From: Clostridiales bacterium
Lineage (GTDB): Bacteria; Bacillota; Clostridia; Lachnospirales; Lachnospiraceae
NCBI GenBank assembly: GCA_021204045.1
Contig: JAJQAA010000048.1
Coordinates: 1 to 64,000 of the forward strand
DNA: 64,000 nt
Direction: 5' to 3'
This document shows, piece by piece, positions 46,061-55,394 of the stretch. Below the pieces are notes generated by a model. It had not been told where the DNA came from, searched no databases, and saw only the letters and a list, made by a program, of their open reading frames with translations. Each line of letters begins with the position of its first letter. Position 1 is the first letter of the stretch. Position numbers and translations under genes: made by a program.

Positions 46061-49000
46061 TCACTCTCCTTTTTTTCTGCTCTCACGTTTTGCCTGCCGT
46101 TCTTCTCTCCTTCTGGCCTGTTCCTGCGCTTTCTTAAGCTTCTTCTCCTGGTAGTTCTTCTCATCCTCCGAGCTTCGGCTCAGGAAACTGTAGAACGATG
46201 GCAGCAGCAGCAGACTCAGGATGGTCGACGCGGTAAGGCCGCCGATGTTTACGAGCGCCACGCCCCTCGTCGTGCTTCCGGAGCTCCCCAGTCCGATTGC
46301 CGTCGGAATCATGGAAAGCACCGTGGTCAGCGTTGTCATCAGGATGGGGCGCATACGGGTCGCGCCCGCCTCGATCAGCGCCGTATCCCGGTCCATGGTG
46401 ACCCGGTACTGGTTGACCGTATCGACGTAAAGAATTCCGGAGTTAACCACGGTACCGATCAGCATCAGGAAACCGACCAGAGAAATCATGCTGATCGCGC
46501 TGTCTGCCAGCCACAGCATTCCGAATGCGCCAATCAGGGAGAATGGGATCGTCACCATGACCATCAGGGAGAACTTCGGCGACTCAAACTGCATCGCCAT
46601 CACAACGAATACCAGGAAAACCGCCAGTGCGATCGCGCCTCCCAGCGCTGCGAATTCTTCATTCATTGACTGGTCCATGGAATTGATGCCGGTGGTGACC
46701 GTCGCGGTCAGGTTGGGTGTTACGACCTCCTGGTTGAGCAGCATCTGGGTCTGTTCGTTCGCAATATCCGTAAAGTCCGCGGAGATCGTGATCTTATATT
46801 GTTTATCCTCGCGGGCAATTGATGCCGGGCTGTCCACAAATTCTACCGTCGCGACGTCCGTAAGGAGCACAGAGCTCCCGCTCGAGGTCGGGATCGTCAC
46901 GCCTGTGATCTGATCCAGCGAATCGTAGCTTCCTTCCGGATACTCCACGTTTACCGTGACGCTGTCGCCGTCAATATCCAGCTCCGTCGCCTCGGTGCCG
47001 CCCACGATGCCGCTCATATAGCTGCCGATTTCTGAAGCCGTCAGCCCATAAGCTTTCGCTTTTACCGCGTCCACGGTAATCTCCACAACCGGGCTCGAGT
47101 TCTCCGCATCCGAATGAACCTTGGCAACCTCCGGGCGTTCTTTCAGTTCCTCGACAATTTTGTCCGTGACCTCTTTCACTTCATCATAGTCCGCTCCCAT
47201 CAGGATCGTCTCAAAGCTCTCTCCGAAGGAGGACATGCCGCTCATGGAACCGCTGACGTCAACCGTAATATTACAGTCCGCAATGTCCTGCATCTCCTGC
47301 TTCCACTGGGTCGCGACCTCCGTCGTAGCCATCTTGCGGTCATCCTTCAGATAAGCAGTGATTGACACGTCATCGCCGCCCATTACTCCTCCGCCTCCGC
47401 CGGAGGTCATGTAGCTGTCCAGATCCTCATGCTGGATGATAATGTCTTCCACCTGCTTTGCGATCGCGTCTACCTTCTCTGTTTCCAGGCCCGGACGCGT
47501 CTCGATGCTGATGGAGACCTCCCCGGTATCGTCCGATGCCATCAACTCTGTATCCAGCTGTCCCGCCAGTTTGAAAGATGCAATCAGAAGCAGTACGGAT
47601 ATGATAACGACCATCTTTCGTTTTGGAAGAATTACCCGCATAGCCTTTCGGTAGGCATTCTGCAGATCCGCGATCGGGGTGGACAGCGGCGCCTTTTCTT
47701 TTTCCTCCGGGCGGTACAGCATATAGCACAGCGGAACCACCGCGATTGCTGACAGCAGCGAAGCGACCATACAGAATACGATTGTGTAACCCAGCGGGCC
47801 AAGCATTTGCCCGGTCATACCGGTCAGCATCGCCAGCGGCAGGAATACCACGCATGTCGTTATCGTGGACGCCATAACCGAGGAACCTACAATATTGGTG
47901 CCTTCCAGCGCGTCCTTCGCGTACTCGATCACCCCGCCTTTGCGGCTGTCCGTCACACGGAAACAGCTCTCCAGCACAACGATGGAGTTATCCACCATCA
48001 TGCCGACGCCCAGCGTCATCGCAACCAGAGTGATGACGTTCATCGTCATTCCGTTCAGGCCCATACAGATGAGGGCGGCCAGGATGGACACCGGGATTGA
48101 ACTGCCGACGATCAGGGACGCCTTGATATCGCCAAAGAAGAGCCAGATCACCACCATGGAAATCACCATGGCTAACAGCATGGTAAATGCTACCGCCTGC
48201 AATGACGACTGGATCGAATCCGCGCTGTCATCAATAATGGTAATCCTCAGATCCGGGTCCTCCCGCATCAGGGTCTCGATCGTCTGTTTTACCTGATTCG
48301 ACAGCGAGATCGCGGTAGAACTCTGCTGCTTGGAAATCGAAATGGAAATGGTATCCTCGCCATTGTAGCGCGCGATGCTGTCCGCATCATCCGAAGCACG
48401 GTAAATATTGGCGACGTCCTGCAGATAGACGATGCCGCTTCCCGAGGTGGAAAGCGGAATTTCGGCGAGCAGCTCCTCCGTGTCATAATTCATCTTCGTC
48501 GAAACGGAAAGCTCCTGGCTTCCTACCTTTGTCGTACCCGCCGGATAGGACAGATCTGCCGCCGCGATATCGCTCGCGATTGACGACATCGTCACCCCGT
48601 ACTGGTCCATCTTTTCCTCAATCAGCTCGACGCGTATGTATTCCTCCGAACCGCCGCGGATCGTCGCCTCCGCGACGTCGGAAAGCTTTTCAAATTCCGG
48701 GAGGATATCGTTGTCCACGTAGTTGTACAGGCTGTCCTGGGAGGCATTATCGATGACCAGCACCATATCCGCGCCGGAATTGGAATTCATCTCAATGATG
48801 GTCGGCGTATCGCAGTCATCCGGCAGCTCCATATTGGATACCTGGTCTACCTTTTTCTTCAGGTCATCATAGGCCTCATCCATGTCCGTGCCATACTCAT
48901 ATTCCAGCATGATCATGGAAGATTCCTCGCTGGACGTGGAAGAAATGGTATCCAGGCCGGATAACGTGCTGACCGCGTCTTCAATCGGCTTCGTGACCAG

Positions 49001-49183
49001 CTCACTGACATCCTCCGGGCTCGCGCCGTCGTAGGTCGTCATGATAATCATCATTGACATGTCCATATCCGGCATCAGCTCCATGGACATGCCCGTGACT
49101 GACTGAAAACCGAAAACAATCAGGCAGAGAATACTTAAGACTGCCGTAACCGGCCGTTTGAGAACAAATTTTGTAATTCCCAT
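46061..49183 (-). CDS. RND efflux pump, AcrB/HAE1-like
   Basis: Twelve-segment proton-driven exporter of 1040 aa. N-terminal FVLKRPVTAVLSILCLIVFG, TM4 GVGMMVDNSIVVLES with one of the two proton-relay aspartates (the second is Asn, as in Gram-positive SwrC-type pumps), two large extracytoplasmic loops, and C-terminal VNSGILYVDTVNQYR. The tail is very Lys/Arg rich. It follows the fusion-protein gene by 17 bases and overlaps copy A's leader. Confidence 0.93.
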   Translation of the reverse strand: MGITKFVLKRPVTAVLSILCLIVFGFQSVTGMSMELMPDMDMSMMIIMTTYDGASPEDVSELVTKPIEDAVSTLSGLDTISSTSSEESSMIMLEYEYGTDMDEAYDDLKKKVDQVSNMELPDDCDTPTIIEMNSNSGADMVLVIDNASQDSLYNYVDNDILPEFEKLSDVAEATIRGGSEEYIRVELIEEKMDQYGVTMSSIASDIAAADLSYPAGTTKVGSQELSVSTKMNYDTEELLAEIPLSTSGSGIVYLQDVANIYRASDDADSIARYNGEDTISISISKQQSSTAISLSNQVKQTIETLMREDPDLRITIIDDSADSIQSSLQAVAFTMLLAMVISMVVIWLFFGDIKASLIVGSSIPVSILAALICMGLNGMTMNVITLVAMTLGVGMMVDNSIVVLESCFRVTDSRKGGVIEYAKDALEGTNIVGSSVMASTITTCVVFLPLAMLTGMTGQMLGPLGYTIVFCMVASLLSAIAVVPLCYMLYRPEEKEKAPLSTPIADLQNAYRKAMRVILPKRKMVVIISVLLLIASFKLAGQLDTELMASDDTGEVSISIETRPGLETEKVDAIAKQVEDIIIQHEDLDSYMTSGGGGGVMGGDDVSITAYLKDDRKMATTEVATQWKQEMQDIADCNITVDVSGSMSGMSSFGESFETILMGADYDEVKEVTDKIVEELKERPEVAKVHSDAENSSPVVEITVDAVKAKAYGLTASEIGSYMSGIVGGTEATELDIDGDSVTVNVEYPEGSYDSLDQITGVTIPTSSGSSVLLTDVATVEFVDSPASIAREDKQYKITISADFTDIANEQTQMLLNQEVVTPNLTATVTTGINSMDQSMNEEFAALGGAIALAVFLVFVVMAMQFESPKFSLMVMVTIPFSLIGAFGMLWLADSAISMISLVGFLMLIGTVVNSGILYVDTVNQYRVTMDRDTALIEAGATRMRPILMTTLTTVLSMIPTAIGLGSSGSTTRGVALVNIGGLTASTILSLLLLPSFYSFLSRSSEDEKNYQEKKLKKAQEQARRREERQAKRESRKKGE

Positions 49184-49200
49184 TTATGCTCAAGCCTCCT

Positions 49201-50337
49201 TTACTCCGCGGTGTCCGCTGTCTCAGAAACGGCTTCTTTTGTCACTTCCGGGCCGTTCTCCGCCGACGCGTTTGTCTCTTTCAGACGGACGGAGGTTCCC
49301 TCGCCCAGCTCCGAACTCCACGTCGTCAGCACCATGTCATCATAGCTGAGCCCGGATTTGATCTCGATCCAGTCCGAATCATACAGACCGGTCTCCACCT
49401 GGATCTTGTGCAGGATACTGCCGTCTGCGTCATAGGTATACACATAAGAAAGGCCGCCGTCATAATAGACCGAGTCCACCGGGATTGCCATGACATTGTG
49501 CACGCTCTGCGATGTCACATACAGTTTTACCGACGATCCGGTCGGAAGCACGTACTCGTCCATACTTTCGTCCATGCGCGCCTTGATTTTGAAAAGCCCG
49601 GTATCGGAATCCGCCATCACACTGACTTCCTGGATGGTTCCCTCGTAGTCTTCACCGTCCTTTTCCACCGTGATGAGGTCTCCCTCCCGGATCTGGTTTC
49701 TCACGCGTTCCGTCACGTAAAACGAGACCACCCGCGCCCCCTGCCCGGAAATAACGCAGAGCAGGTCGCTCGTATTCACCTGGTCAAATTTTTCAATGTT
49801 GCATACCTCCACCAGCCCGGTGATCGGAGCCACGAACTGGCTGTAGGAAATCTGATTGTCGTAGTTTACTTTCGCGTCATTATAGGAAATCTGTGCCGAG
49901 GTAAGCGCGTCCTGGTACTGCTTGTAAGCCTGTTCGGAGATTCCGCCGCCCGCATAGAGAACCGACTGGCGCGCCAGATCATCCTCCGCCTGGCTGAGCG
50001 CAAGTTCCGCGGCGTCCAGCGAATTCTTCGCGTTTTCTACCTGCTTTGTATCGACTTCGCAGAGGGCGTCCCCCGCCCGGACCACCTCGCCCGCCTTGAC
50101 ATAGACCTCGCGCACTTCCCCGGAAACCTTCGGATAAATATAAACCACATCTTCCGGTTCCACACTGCCCACAAGGCCGGTAATCAGGCTGATATCTCTT
50201 GTTTCCGGCGTAGTGACCTCCACCACCGGGTCAGAAACTGCGTCCGCAAACGGGCTGGTATTCAACAGGCGCGACGCCACAGCAAATCCCAGGATCACGA
50301 CAATCGCGCCCCCGGTGATCACAGATTTTTTATTCAT
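49201..50337 (-). CDS. RND pump membrane-fusion (adaptor) protein
   Basis: 378 aa HlyD/AcrA-like adaptor. Hydrophobic N-terminus (ITGGAIVVILGFAVASRLL), biotinyl-lipoyl-like halves (VYIYPKVSGEVREVYVKAGEVVRAGDALCEVD and FVAPITGLVEVCNI), an alpha-hairpin between (NSLDAAELALSQAEDDLARQ), and a beta-barrel. The ATG at 50337 follows AAAGGAG. First gene of the efflux operon, divergent from a two-component system. Confidence 0.9.
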   Translation of the reverse strand: MNKKSVITGGAIVVILGFAVASRLLNTSPFADAVSDPVVEVTTPETRDISLITGLVGSVEPEDVVYIYPKVSGEVREVYVKAGEVVRAGDALCEVDTKQVENAKNSLDAAELALSQAEDDLARQSVLYAGGGISEQAYKQYQDALTSAQISYNDAKVNYDNQISYSQFVAPITGLVEVCNIEKFDQVNTSDLLCVISGQGARVVSFYVTERVRNQIREGDLITVEKDGEDYEGTIQEVSVMADSDTGLFKIKARMDESMDEYVLPTGSSVKLYVTSQSVHNVMAIPVDSVYYDGGLSYVYTYDADGSILHKIQVETGLYDSDWIEIKSGLSYDDMVLTTWSSELGEGTSVRLKETNASAENGPEVTKEAVSETADTAE

Positions 50338-50431
50338 AAAGTCTCCTTTCTCTGCCTTTTCCCCTATGTGACAGTTCCCATCCAGGCAGGATGGCAAAGA
50401 TTTCAATTCCGTGCTATCTTATCATTTCATC

Positions 50432-50471
50432 ATGAACCTGAATTAAATCGAAGATGAACCCAACATGAAAT
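50432..50471. promoter_or_regulatory. Phased ATGAA direct repeats between efflux operon and regulators
   Basis: ATGAACC at 50432 and 50454 and ATGAAAT at 50465 fall on an 11-base grid, with a weaker TTAAATC at 50443. Tandem sites one helical turn apart are typical for OmpR-type regulators such as the neighbouring gene's product. The 294-base gap otherwise shows no gene. Confidence 0.5.
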
Positions 50472-50631
50472 CACAAAAAAATCACAAATCCCCAAAATAA
50501 GAATTCATTCCCTGTTCATGGAAACGTGGTACAATGTCCGGGAAAGGACTGAGAAAAACCGCAGGTTTTTCGAGGCTCTGCCCAGACGAGACGAGTATTT
50601 CAGAAAACGGAACTTAGAGGAGACCACTGCT

Positions 50632-51312
50632 ATGAAAATGATCCACATCCTGATTGCGGAGGATGACGAATCCCTGCTGAATCTTTACAGCATTTATTTG
50701 AAAAAAGAAGGATATGAAGTCTTTCCCGTCCGAAACGGGCTGGAAGCCTTCGATATCCTTGAAAATAAACATGTTGACCTGATTATAACCGACATTATGA
50801 TGCCGGAGATGGACGGTTACGAATTTGTCCGCCTGCTGCGCAGCCAGAATCCGTCGATCCCCATCCTGATGATCACGGCAAAAGAGGATTTTGCCTCCAA
50901 GCACCACGGCTTTAAGCTCGGGACCGATGACTACATGGTAAAACCCATCAATTTAAACGAACTTCTTCTCCGGGTACAGGCGCTTCTGCGCCGCGCCAAC
51001 ATTACCTCACAAAAGCGTTTGCAGATCGGCACTACCACTCTGGATTACGATTCCCTGACGATTGTTCGCGCGGGAAAATCCATGACCCCTCCGCAGAAGG
51101 AATTTTTCCTTCTTTTTAAACTGCTTTCCTATCCGGATAAAATTTTTACCCGCACACAGCTGATGGATGACATCTGGGGGCCGGGCAGCGATTCGGATTT
51201 ACAGACCATCGACGTACATATCAACCGTCTGCGCAGAAAAATCCAGGACAATCCGGATTTCGAGATTGTGACTGTCCGCGGACTCGGGTATAAGGCGGTG
51301 AGCAAAGCATGA
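50632..51312 (+). CDS. OmpR/PhoB-type response regulator
   Basis: 226 aa with receiver AEDD, Asp in LIITDIMMPEMDGYE, Lys in YMVKPIN, and a winged-helix domain (PQKEFFLLFKLLSYPDKIFTRTQLMDDIWG, VTVRGLGYKA). The track begins 38 codons upstream; ATG 50632 follows GAGGAG. It overlaps the kinase start and probably controls the divergent efflux operon. Confidence 0.95.
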   Translation: MKMIHILIAEDDESLLNLYSIYLKKEGYEVFPVRNGLEAFDILENKHVDLIITDIMMPEMDGYEFVRLLRSQNPSIPILMITAKEDFASKHHGFKLGTDDYMVKPINLNELLLRVQALLRRANITSQKRLQIGTTTLDYDSLTIVRAGKSMTPPQKEFFLLFKLLSYPDKIFTRTQLMDDIWGPGSDSDLQTIDVHINRLRRKIQDNPDFEIVTVRGLGYKAVSKA

Positions 51313-52364
51313 AAACATTTAAGCTGCTGACTGCGCTGGTCGTCACGATGCTGGTAACCCTTCATATCGGGCTGTTTGCCTCCAGCGGCGCTGTTTATCT
51401 CCTGGATCGCCTTGGGATTATCCATTTCAACCCATCGATCGCGTGGATCCCTTTCTTTGAACTCAGCACCACTGCCTGCTGCATCTCCATCGCCCTGACC
51501 GCCATCGTCACACGCAAGCTCCTGGCGCCCCTGCATCTGCTTGCGGATTCCATGGAACAGGTCGCCACCGGTGATTTTTCGGTGCGTCTCTCCGAAGCCA
51601 ATCCCGGTCTCTGGATGCATGACGTGAACGTCAATTTCAATAAAATGGTCACAGAACTCAATTCCACGGAACTTTTACAGTCCGATTTCATCCAGAATGT
51701 CTCCCACGAGATCAAAACCCCTCTCGCGGCCATGGACGGGTACGCCACCCTTCTTCTATCCACCAATTTGAATCCGGAGCAGGCACAGTACGCTGAACGC
51801 ATCGCCGCCAGCTGTCACAAGCTTTCTTCCCTCACCGGCAATATCCTGCTGCTCTCCAAACTGGAAAATCAACAGATCATCTCGGAAAAAACTACTTTTT
51901 CTCTGGATGAACAGATCCGCCAGGTCATTCTCACCGCGCAGCCTCTCTGGAGCGCCCGCTCACAGAATATTGATCTGGAGCTTCCCGAGATCAGCTACTA
52001 TGGGAGAGAAGACCTGCTCTGGCAGATCTGGGGGAATCTGTTGTCCAACGCCATCAAATTCACCCCGCAGGGCGGTATGATATCAATCCGGATCGTCGAA
52101 GGGAACGAAAACATCCGCGTAATGATCCGCGACACCGGCATCGGAATGACTGAAGATGTGCAGGCGCATATTTTTGATAAATTCTATCAGGCGGAGGGCA
52201 GCCGCAGCACACATGGGAACGGGCTTGGGCTTGCTCTCGTCAAAAAAATAGTGGCTCTCTGCGATGGGAAAATTTCTGTAGAGAGCCAGCCGGATGTGGG
52301 ATCTGTGTTTACGGTAATTCTGCCGCGGGCAACCCGCAGCCAGCCGGATATGGCCGGCCTGTGA
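51309..52364 (+). CDS. Sensor histidine kinase
   Basis: 351 aa membrane kinase: two hydrophobic segments near residues 8-30 and 48-70 with only a short outside loop, HAMP linker, phospho-His in VSHEIKTPLAAMDGY, and ATPase boxes NLLSNAIKFT, DTGIGM and GNGLGLALVKKI. The tiny sensor loop suggests sensing within or at the membrane, as in antibiotic-stress kinases. ATGA overlap with its regulator. Confidence 0.94.
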   Translation: MKTFKLLTALVVTMLVTLHIGLFASSGAVYLLDRLGIIHFNPSIAWIPFFELSTTACCISIALTAIVTRKLLAPLHLLADSMEQVATGDFSVRLSEANPGLWMHDVNVNFNKMVTELNSTELLQSDFIQNVSHEIKTPLAAMDGYATLLLSTNLNPEQAQYAERIAASCHKLSSLTGNILLLSKLENQQIISEKTTFSLDEQIRQVILTAQPLWSARSQNIDLELPEISYYGREDLLWQIWGNLLSNAIKFTPQGGMISIRIVEGNENIRVMIRDTGIGMTEDVQAHIFDKFYQAEGSRSTHGNGLGLALVKKIVALCDGKISVESQPDVGSVFTVILPRATRSQPDMAGL

Positions 52365-52660
52365 AGCCATTTTCCATGCAAAAACCGTCCTTTACGAATA
52401 CAACAGCATGACCTTCTACTGCGCCACGCCAGGTTTTCCGGGAATTTTCCAGGATTCTTGTCCTTTGGGATGCGCCATCAGATCGGTTCAAAACCATATC
52501 CAGGGGAAATGTCCGGTTAAGGGCGATTGACTCTGTCTCAATGAATCCGGACAAAAAAATGTATCAGCTGTATGCGGTGTGTTTCTATTCTTAGCGGAAT
52601 CTCGTCATAGGATTTGCGTTCTACAATGGTAAAAAAACAGATGCGATGATCACCCGGTAG
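52365..52660. other. Decayed stretch with an EFR1-ferredoxin fossil
   Basis: No intact gene. Around 52530-52590, dropping one A from a run of seven gives NPDKKCISCMRCVSI, the cluster-binding end of an EFR1-type ferredoxin, preceded by a GN.R.R motif typical of that family. The rest is not recognisable. The reading depends on a supposed frameshift. Confidence 0.4.
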
Positions 52661-52858
52661 TTACAGAACTTTCTTGTTATCCGCTCCCGGAGTAATCAGC
52701 AGCGCACCCTTGGCAGTGGCGGCTCCATTAAACATCTTTTCAACCATTGCCTTGAATGCGGAAACAATATCGCCCTCTGTCAGGTACTCGGCGGTTCCCT
52801 TGATCTGGTAGCCCTCCAGAGACCTGGCATCATACAGGGAAATAGCGATTTTTCCATC
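52661..52858 (-). pseudogene. C-terminal fragment of a PNPOx-like flavoprotein
   Basis: The minus frame gives DGKIAISLYDARSLEGYQIKG and AFKAMVEKMFNGAATAKGALLITPG, the C-terminal half of a pyridoxamine 5'-phosphate oxidase-fold protein. The N-terminal half is missing; the open frame continues into antisense of a MATE fragment, which is why the track ORF is longer. Confidence 0.7.
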
Positions 52859-53269
52859 CGCTTCACGGTTGTCACAGGCACCCTGTTCATGGCTCTGGCA
52901 ATCGTTGTTTTCAAGCTTTGCCCTATGGCTGTGGTGTCTCTGTTTGGCTCGGAATCTGAACTTTATAATGAATTTGCCGTTATGTGTATGCGCATCTTCC
53001 TGATGCTTGTTGTAGCAAACGGACTGCAATATTGCACCAGCATTTTCTTTCAGTCTGTCGGGAAGCCGGTGTTGGCATCTGTCAACACTTTCTCGAAACA
53101 GATTTTTCTCGTGCCGCTGGCAATGATGTTGTTATCCCATTTCATGGGTGTGACAGATGTCCTTTGGGCAGGGCCACTGACTGATGGATTGGCATGTCTC
53201 ATCTCCATCGTGTTACTGAGGGGGAATTGGAACACGATTTTCCCTGTGGAAACAGCAAAGAACTCCTGA
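52859..53269 (+). pseudogene. C-terminal fragment of a MATE transporter
   Basis: FTVVTGTLFMALAIVVF, SLFGSESELYNEFAVMCMRI and IFFQSVGKPVLASVNTFSKQ are the last four or so membrane segments of a MATE exporter. The first two thirds are absent. It abuts the flavoprotein fragment head to head with no spare bases, so both were cut by one rearrangement. Confidence 0.75.
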
Positions 53270-53327
53270 ATAAAGCAAGACCGAAAGGTTTATGAACAAT
53301 GGTTGTCTTGACATTTTTTCCTGTCTT

Positions 53328-54062
53328 TTATTTTGTGGCTTTGAAATTGATATTTGCTTTGGCGGCCTGAGATATCTGATCTTTGCGTTCGATGTTATAG
53401 ATTCGTCCACTATGCTGAAACATTGCCCCAGTTTGTTTAAAGCGGAAATCAACATTGTATTCGACGCATTGCATCATGGTATTCAGTACCCAGGCATAGT
53501 CACAGACTCTTGCGTCCGGACCGGATTCTCCGCCGCAGGTCACGCATTCGATCGCGTTATGATACAGTTCGAGATATGGACGCAGGTTGATGGATTCAAG
53601 CATTGGCTCGTGTATGATTGACTTATGGAGGATGGGCAGATTCAGGAAAACGGGAAGCCGTTTATTTGTCTGATACTGATTTTCACAGGTGCAGCAGATA
53701 TGTATATTCTCATATCCATTGCCCCAGTCATCCGGGAGACCGACATAGAAGCGTTCAGGTCGCTTGGTGACAAAGTAAAAACCAAGGTCTGATCGTTCTT
53801 TCATCATGGCCCAGGCTTCTGGCCGCCACTCGTCCGCAGCAGGATGAAAGAAATCTGATGTAAAGCAGGTGTAGACATAGTCGCCGTCTGGCTGAAGCTT
53901 ATATTCTTTCTCCCGGTTCTTCCTGATCGGCAGGTTGAAAGAAGATGTTTTTGTAACAACGGAAGAATCCTTGCCAAATTCAGCATCACGGCGATAAACA
54001 TAACAATGGTAGCAGCCGGGACTTATTTTCGTGCAGCCATGCCATGGGTTCCATGTCGCCAT
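53328..54062 (-). CDS. DUF5131 (phage Gp37/Gp68-like) protein
   Basis: 244 aa. N-terminal WNPWHGCTKISPGCYHCY gives the three-cysteine motif typical of the family; further TSDFFHPAADEWRPEAW, FYFVTKRPERF and ECVTCGGESGPDARVCDYAWV. The fold resembles radical-SAM-like barrels and the family occurs on phages and mobile elements, often with a TcmP partner, which is not seen here. Function unknown. Probably co-transcribed with the ImmA and XRE genes. Confidence 0.85.
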   Translation of the reverse strand: MATWNPWHGCTKISPGCYHCYVYRRDAEFGKDSSVVTKTSSFNLPIRKNREKEYKLQPDGDYVYTCFTSDFFHPAADEWRPEAWAMMKERSDLGFYFVTKRPERFYVGLPDDWGNGYENIHICCTCENQYQTNKRLPVFLNLPILHKSIIHEPMLESINLRPYLELYHNAIECVTCGGESGPDARVCDYAWVLNTMMQCVEYNVDFRFKQTGAMFQHSGRIYNIERKDQISQAAKANINFKATK

Positions 54063-54100
54063 AAGGCACCTCCGATCTTTTACATATCAATAGTCTTTTG

Positions 54101-54670
54101 TTACGGACAATCCTGTCCATCTGTAAATATCTTATCTGCGTCTCTTTCCAGGTTTTTCAGAAAATCTCCATTTGATATGACAGGGGACTCTATTTTATAT
54201 CCGCGCCGCTTCAATATGCGGAACTTGAAGTCCAGCAGTTCAAAGGGAACATATAGTGTGCTTGCCGCCTGGAAAAAGAACATGTCGTCATTCAATACCG
54301 ACAGGACGGCATCGTCACTCAACAGTAATTCTGATGCGAATACATTTGCTTCATATTCCTGCGCATCGGTCTCGTCAAACAAAGTGACTTCGTGAAAAGT
54401 AGCTCCGGATGCTTTGGAGGTATGCAGGACACAATGCCCGATTTCATGAGCAAGGACAACTTTCTGCAGAATATCTGGCAGGTCACAGTTAATGGTGATA
54501 TGTTTTTTTCGCCGGTGTGTGATGAAAAAGCCTTTGCAGCAGCCATCATAGGTTCCCATCGGTTCAAGTGACAGAATAATCTTCATGTCACGGGCAAGCT
54601 GGAAGGGATCGCTTTCGCCATATTTTTTCTTTAAATTATTGGCTGCTTTTGCAATCATCTCAATGGTCAA
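54101..54670 (-). CDS. ImmA/IrrE family metallopeptidase
   Basis: 189 aa with zinc motif AHEIGHCVLH and a downstream Glu in QEYEANVFASELLL. In ICEBs1-like elements ImmA cleaves the ImmR repressor on DNA damage and releases the element. Here it follows an XRE repressor-like gene by 83 bases, the same arrangement. The C-terminal 60 residues are not conserved in my view. Confidence 0.88.
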   Translation of the reverse strand: MTIEMIAKAANNLKKKYGESDPFQLARDMKIILSLEPMGTYDGCCKGFFITHRRKKHITINCDLPDILQKVVLAHEIGHCVLHTSKASGATFHEVTLFDETDAQEYEANVFASELLLSDDAVLSVLNDDMFFFQAASTLYVPFELLDFKFRILKRRGYKIESPVISNGDFLKNLERDADKIFTDGQDCP

Positions 54671-54753
54671 TCAAATTACTTTCTCCCTGTGTTGGATTAG
54701 CTGAGATTCCATTCCGTTATCGTTCTATCGCAAATGGTGTCCCATAAAACGGA

Positions 54754-55200
54754 TTACTGGTCAGAAGTGGCTGATTTTTTCCGTCCGAAAGTCTGCCGGG
54801 CACTTTCCTTACACTCTAAATAAGCTTTCATTAGTGCCTGAAAATAGGCGTCTTTTGCTTCTTCGCTGACGGAACCTCCGGCGAAAAGCGCTTGATTTTG
54901 CTGAAGCATTTTCTCCAGATCGAGGGATTCCTTGCGTCCCTCTCTTTTCCTCATTTCTTCCACATATTCCATACGGTCAAGGCCATAGGCCGGATCATCA
55001 ATGTTGTCATCCTTCAGATATTCTGTGGAAACGCCGAGCGCTTTGGCAAGTTTGTAGAGCTGGGCTGCCTGCGGGAAACGTTCGCCGGATTCATAGGTAA
55101 CAATCGTACGGAAACCGATGCCGGCTTTCTCTGCTAGCTGCTTTTGGTTCAGTCCCAGCTGACCTCGGTGGTCCCTCACTTTGTCTTTAAAGGCTTTCAT
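54754..55200 (-). CDS. XRE family repressor, ImmR-like
   Basis: 148 aa: N-terminal HTH (VRDHRGQLGLNQKQLAEKAGIGFRTIVTYESGERFPQ) and a charged C-terminal region. The ATG at 55200 follows GGAGGG; the track extends 34 codons upstream through the operator region. It is divergent from a Y-family polymerase gene and pairs with the ImmA gene behind it. Confidence 0.88.
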   Translation of the reverse strand: MKAFKDKVRDHRGQLGLNQKQLAEKAGIGFRTIVTYESGERFPQAAQLYKLAKALGVSTEYLKDDNIDDPAYGLDRMEYVEEMRKREGRKESLDLEKMLQQNQALFAGGSVSEEAKDAYFQALMKAYLECKESARQTFGRKKSATSDQ

Positions 55201-55226
55201 GTTCATTCCCTCCGCTTTGAAAAATG

Positions 55227-55340
55227 ATTTGCGATTTCTTGCAAATTTGTCTTGACACATTTGCCAAGAGTTGCTATAATCCGGCTTAACACAAACAAGC
55301 AAGTATTTGTGACTATATGCAAATTATAAGTTGCGAAATT
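55227..55340. promoter_or_regulatory. Divergent control region with GCAAAT half sites and a promoter
   Basis: A plus-strand promoter TTGACA-N17-TATAAT (55252-55280) is surrounded by ATTTGC/GCAAAT half sites at 55227, 55241, 55259 and 55319 plus GCGAAAT at 55333. The first two form an inverted repeat with an eight-base gap; the third overlaps the spacer. Repression of the polymerase gene by the XRE protein is the natural inference. Confidence 0.6.
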
Positions 55341-55394
55341 GAAAATGTCAAGTAAAAACATGCTAAAAATTGCCAAATATGGAGCGAAAATAGG

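Noticed and set aside
46061-48296. Several plus-strand ORFs opposite the RND pump
   Set aside because: All are shadows of the pump frame.
49186-50457. 423-codon plus-strand ORF opposite the adaptor gene
   Set aside because: Antisense to a membrane-fusion protein with complete motifs; no ribosome binding site.
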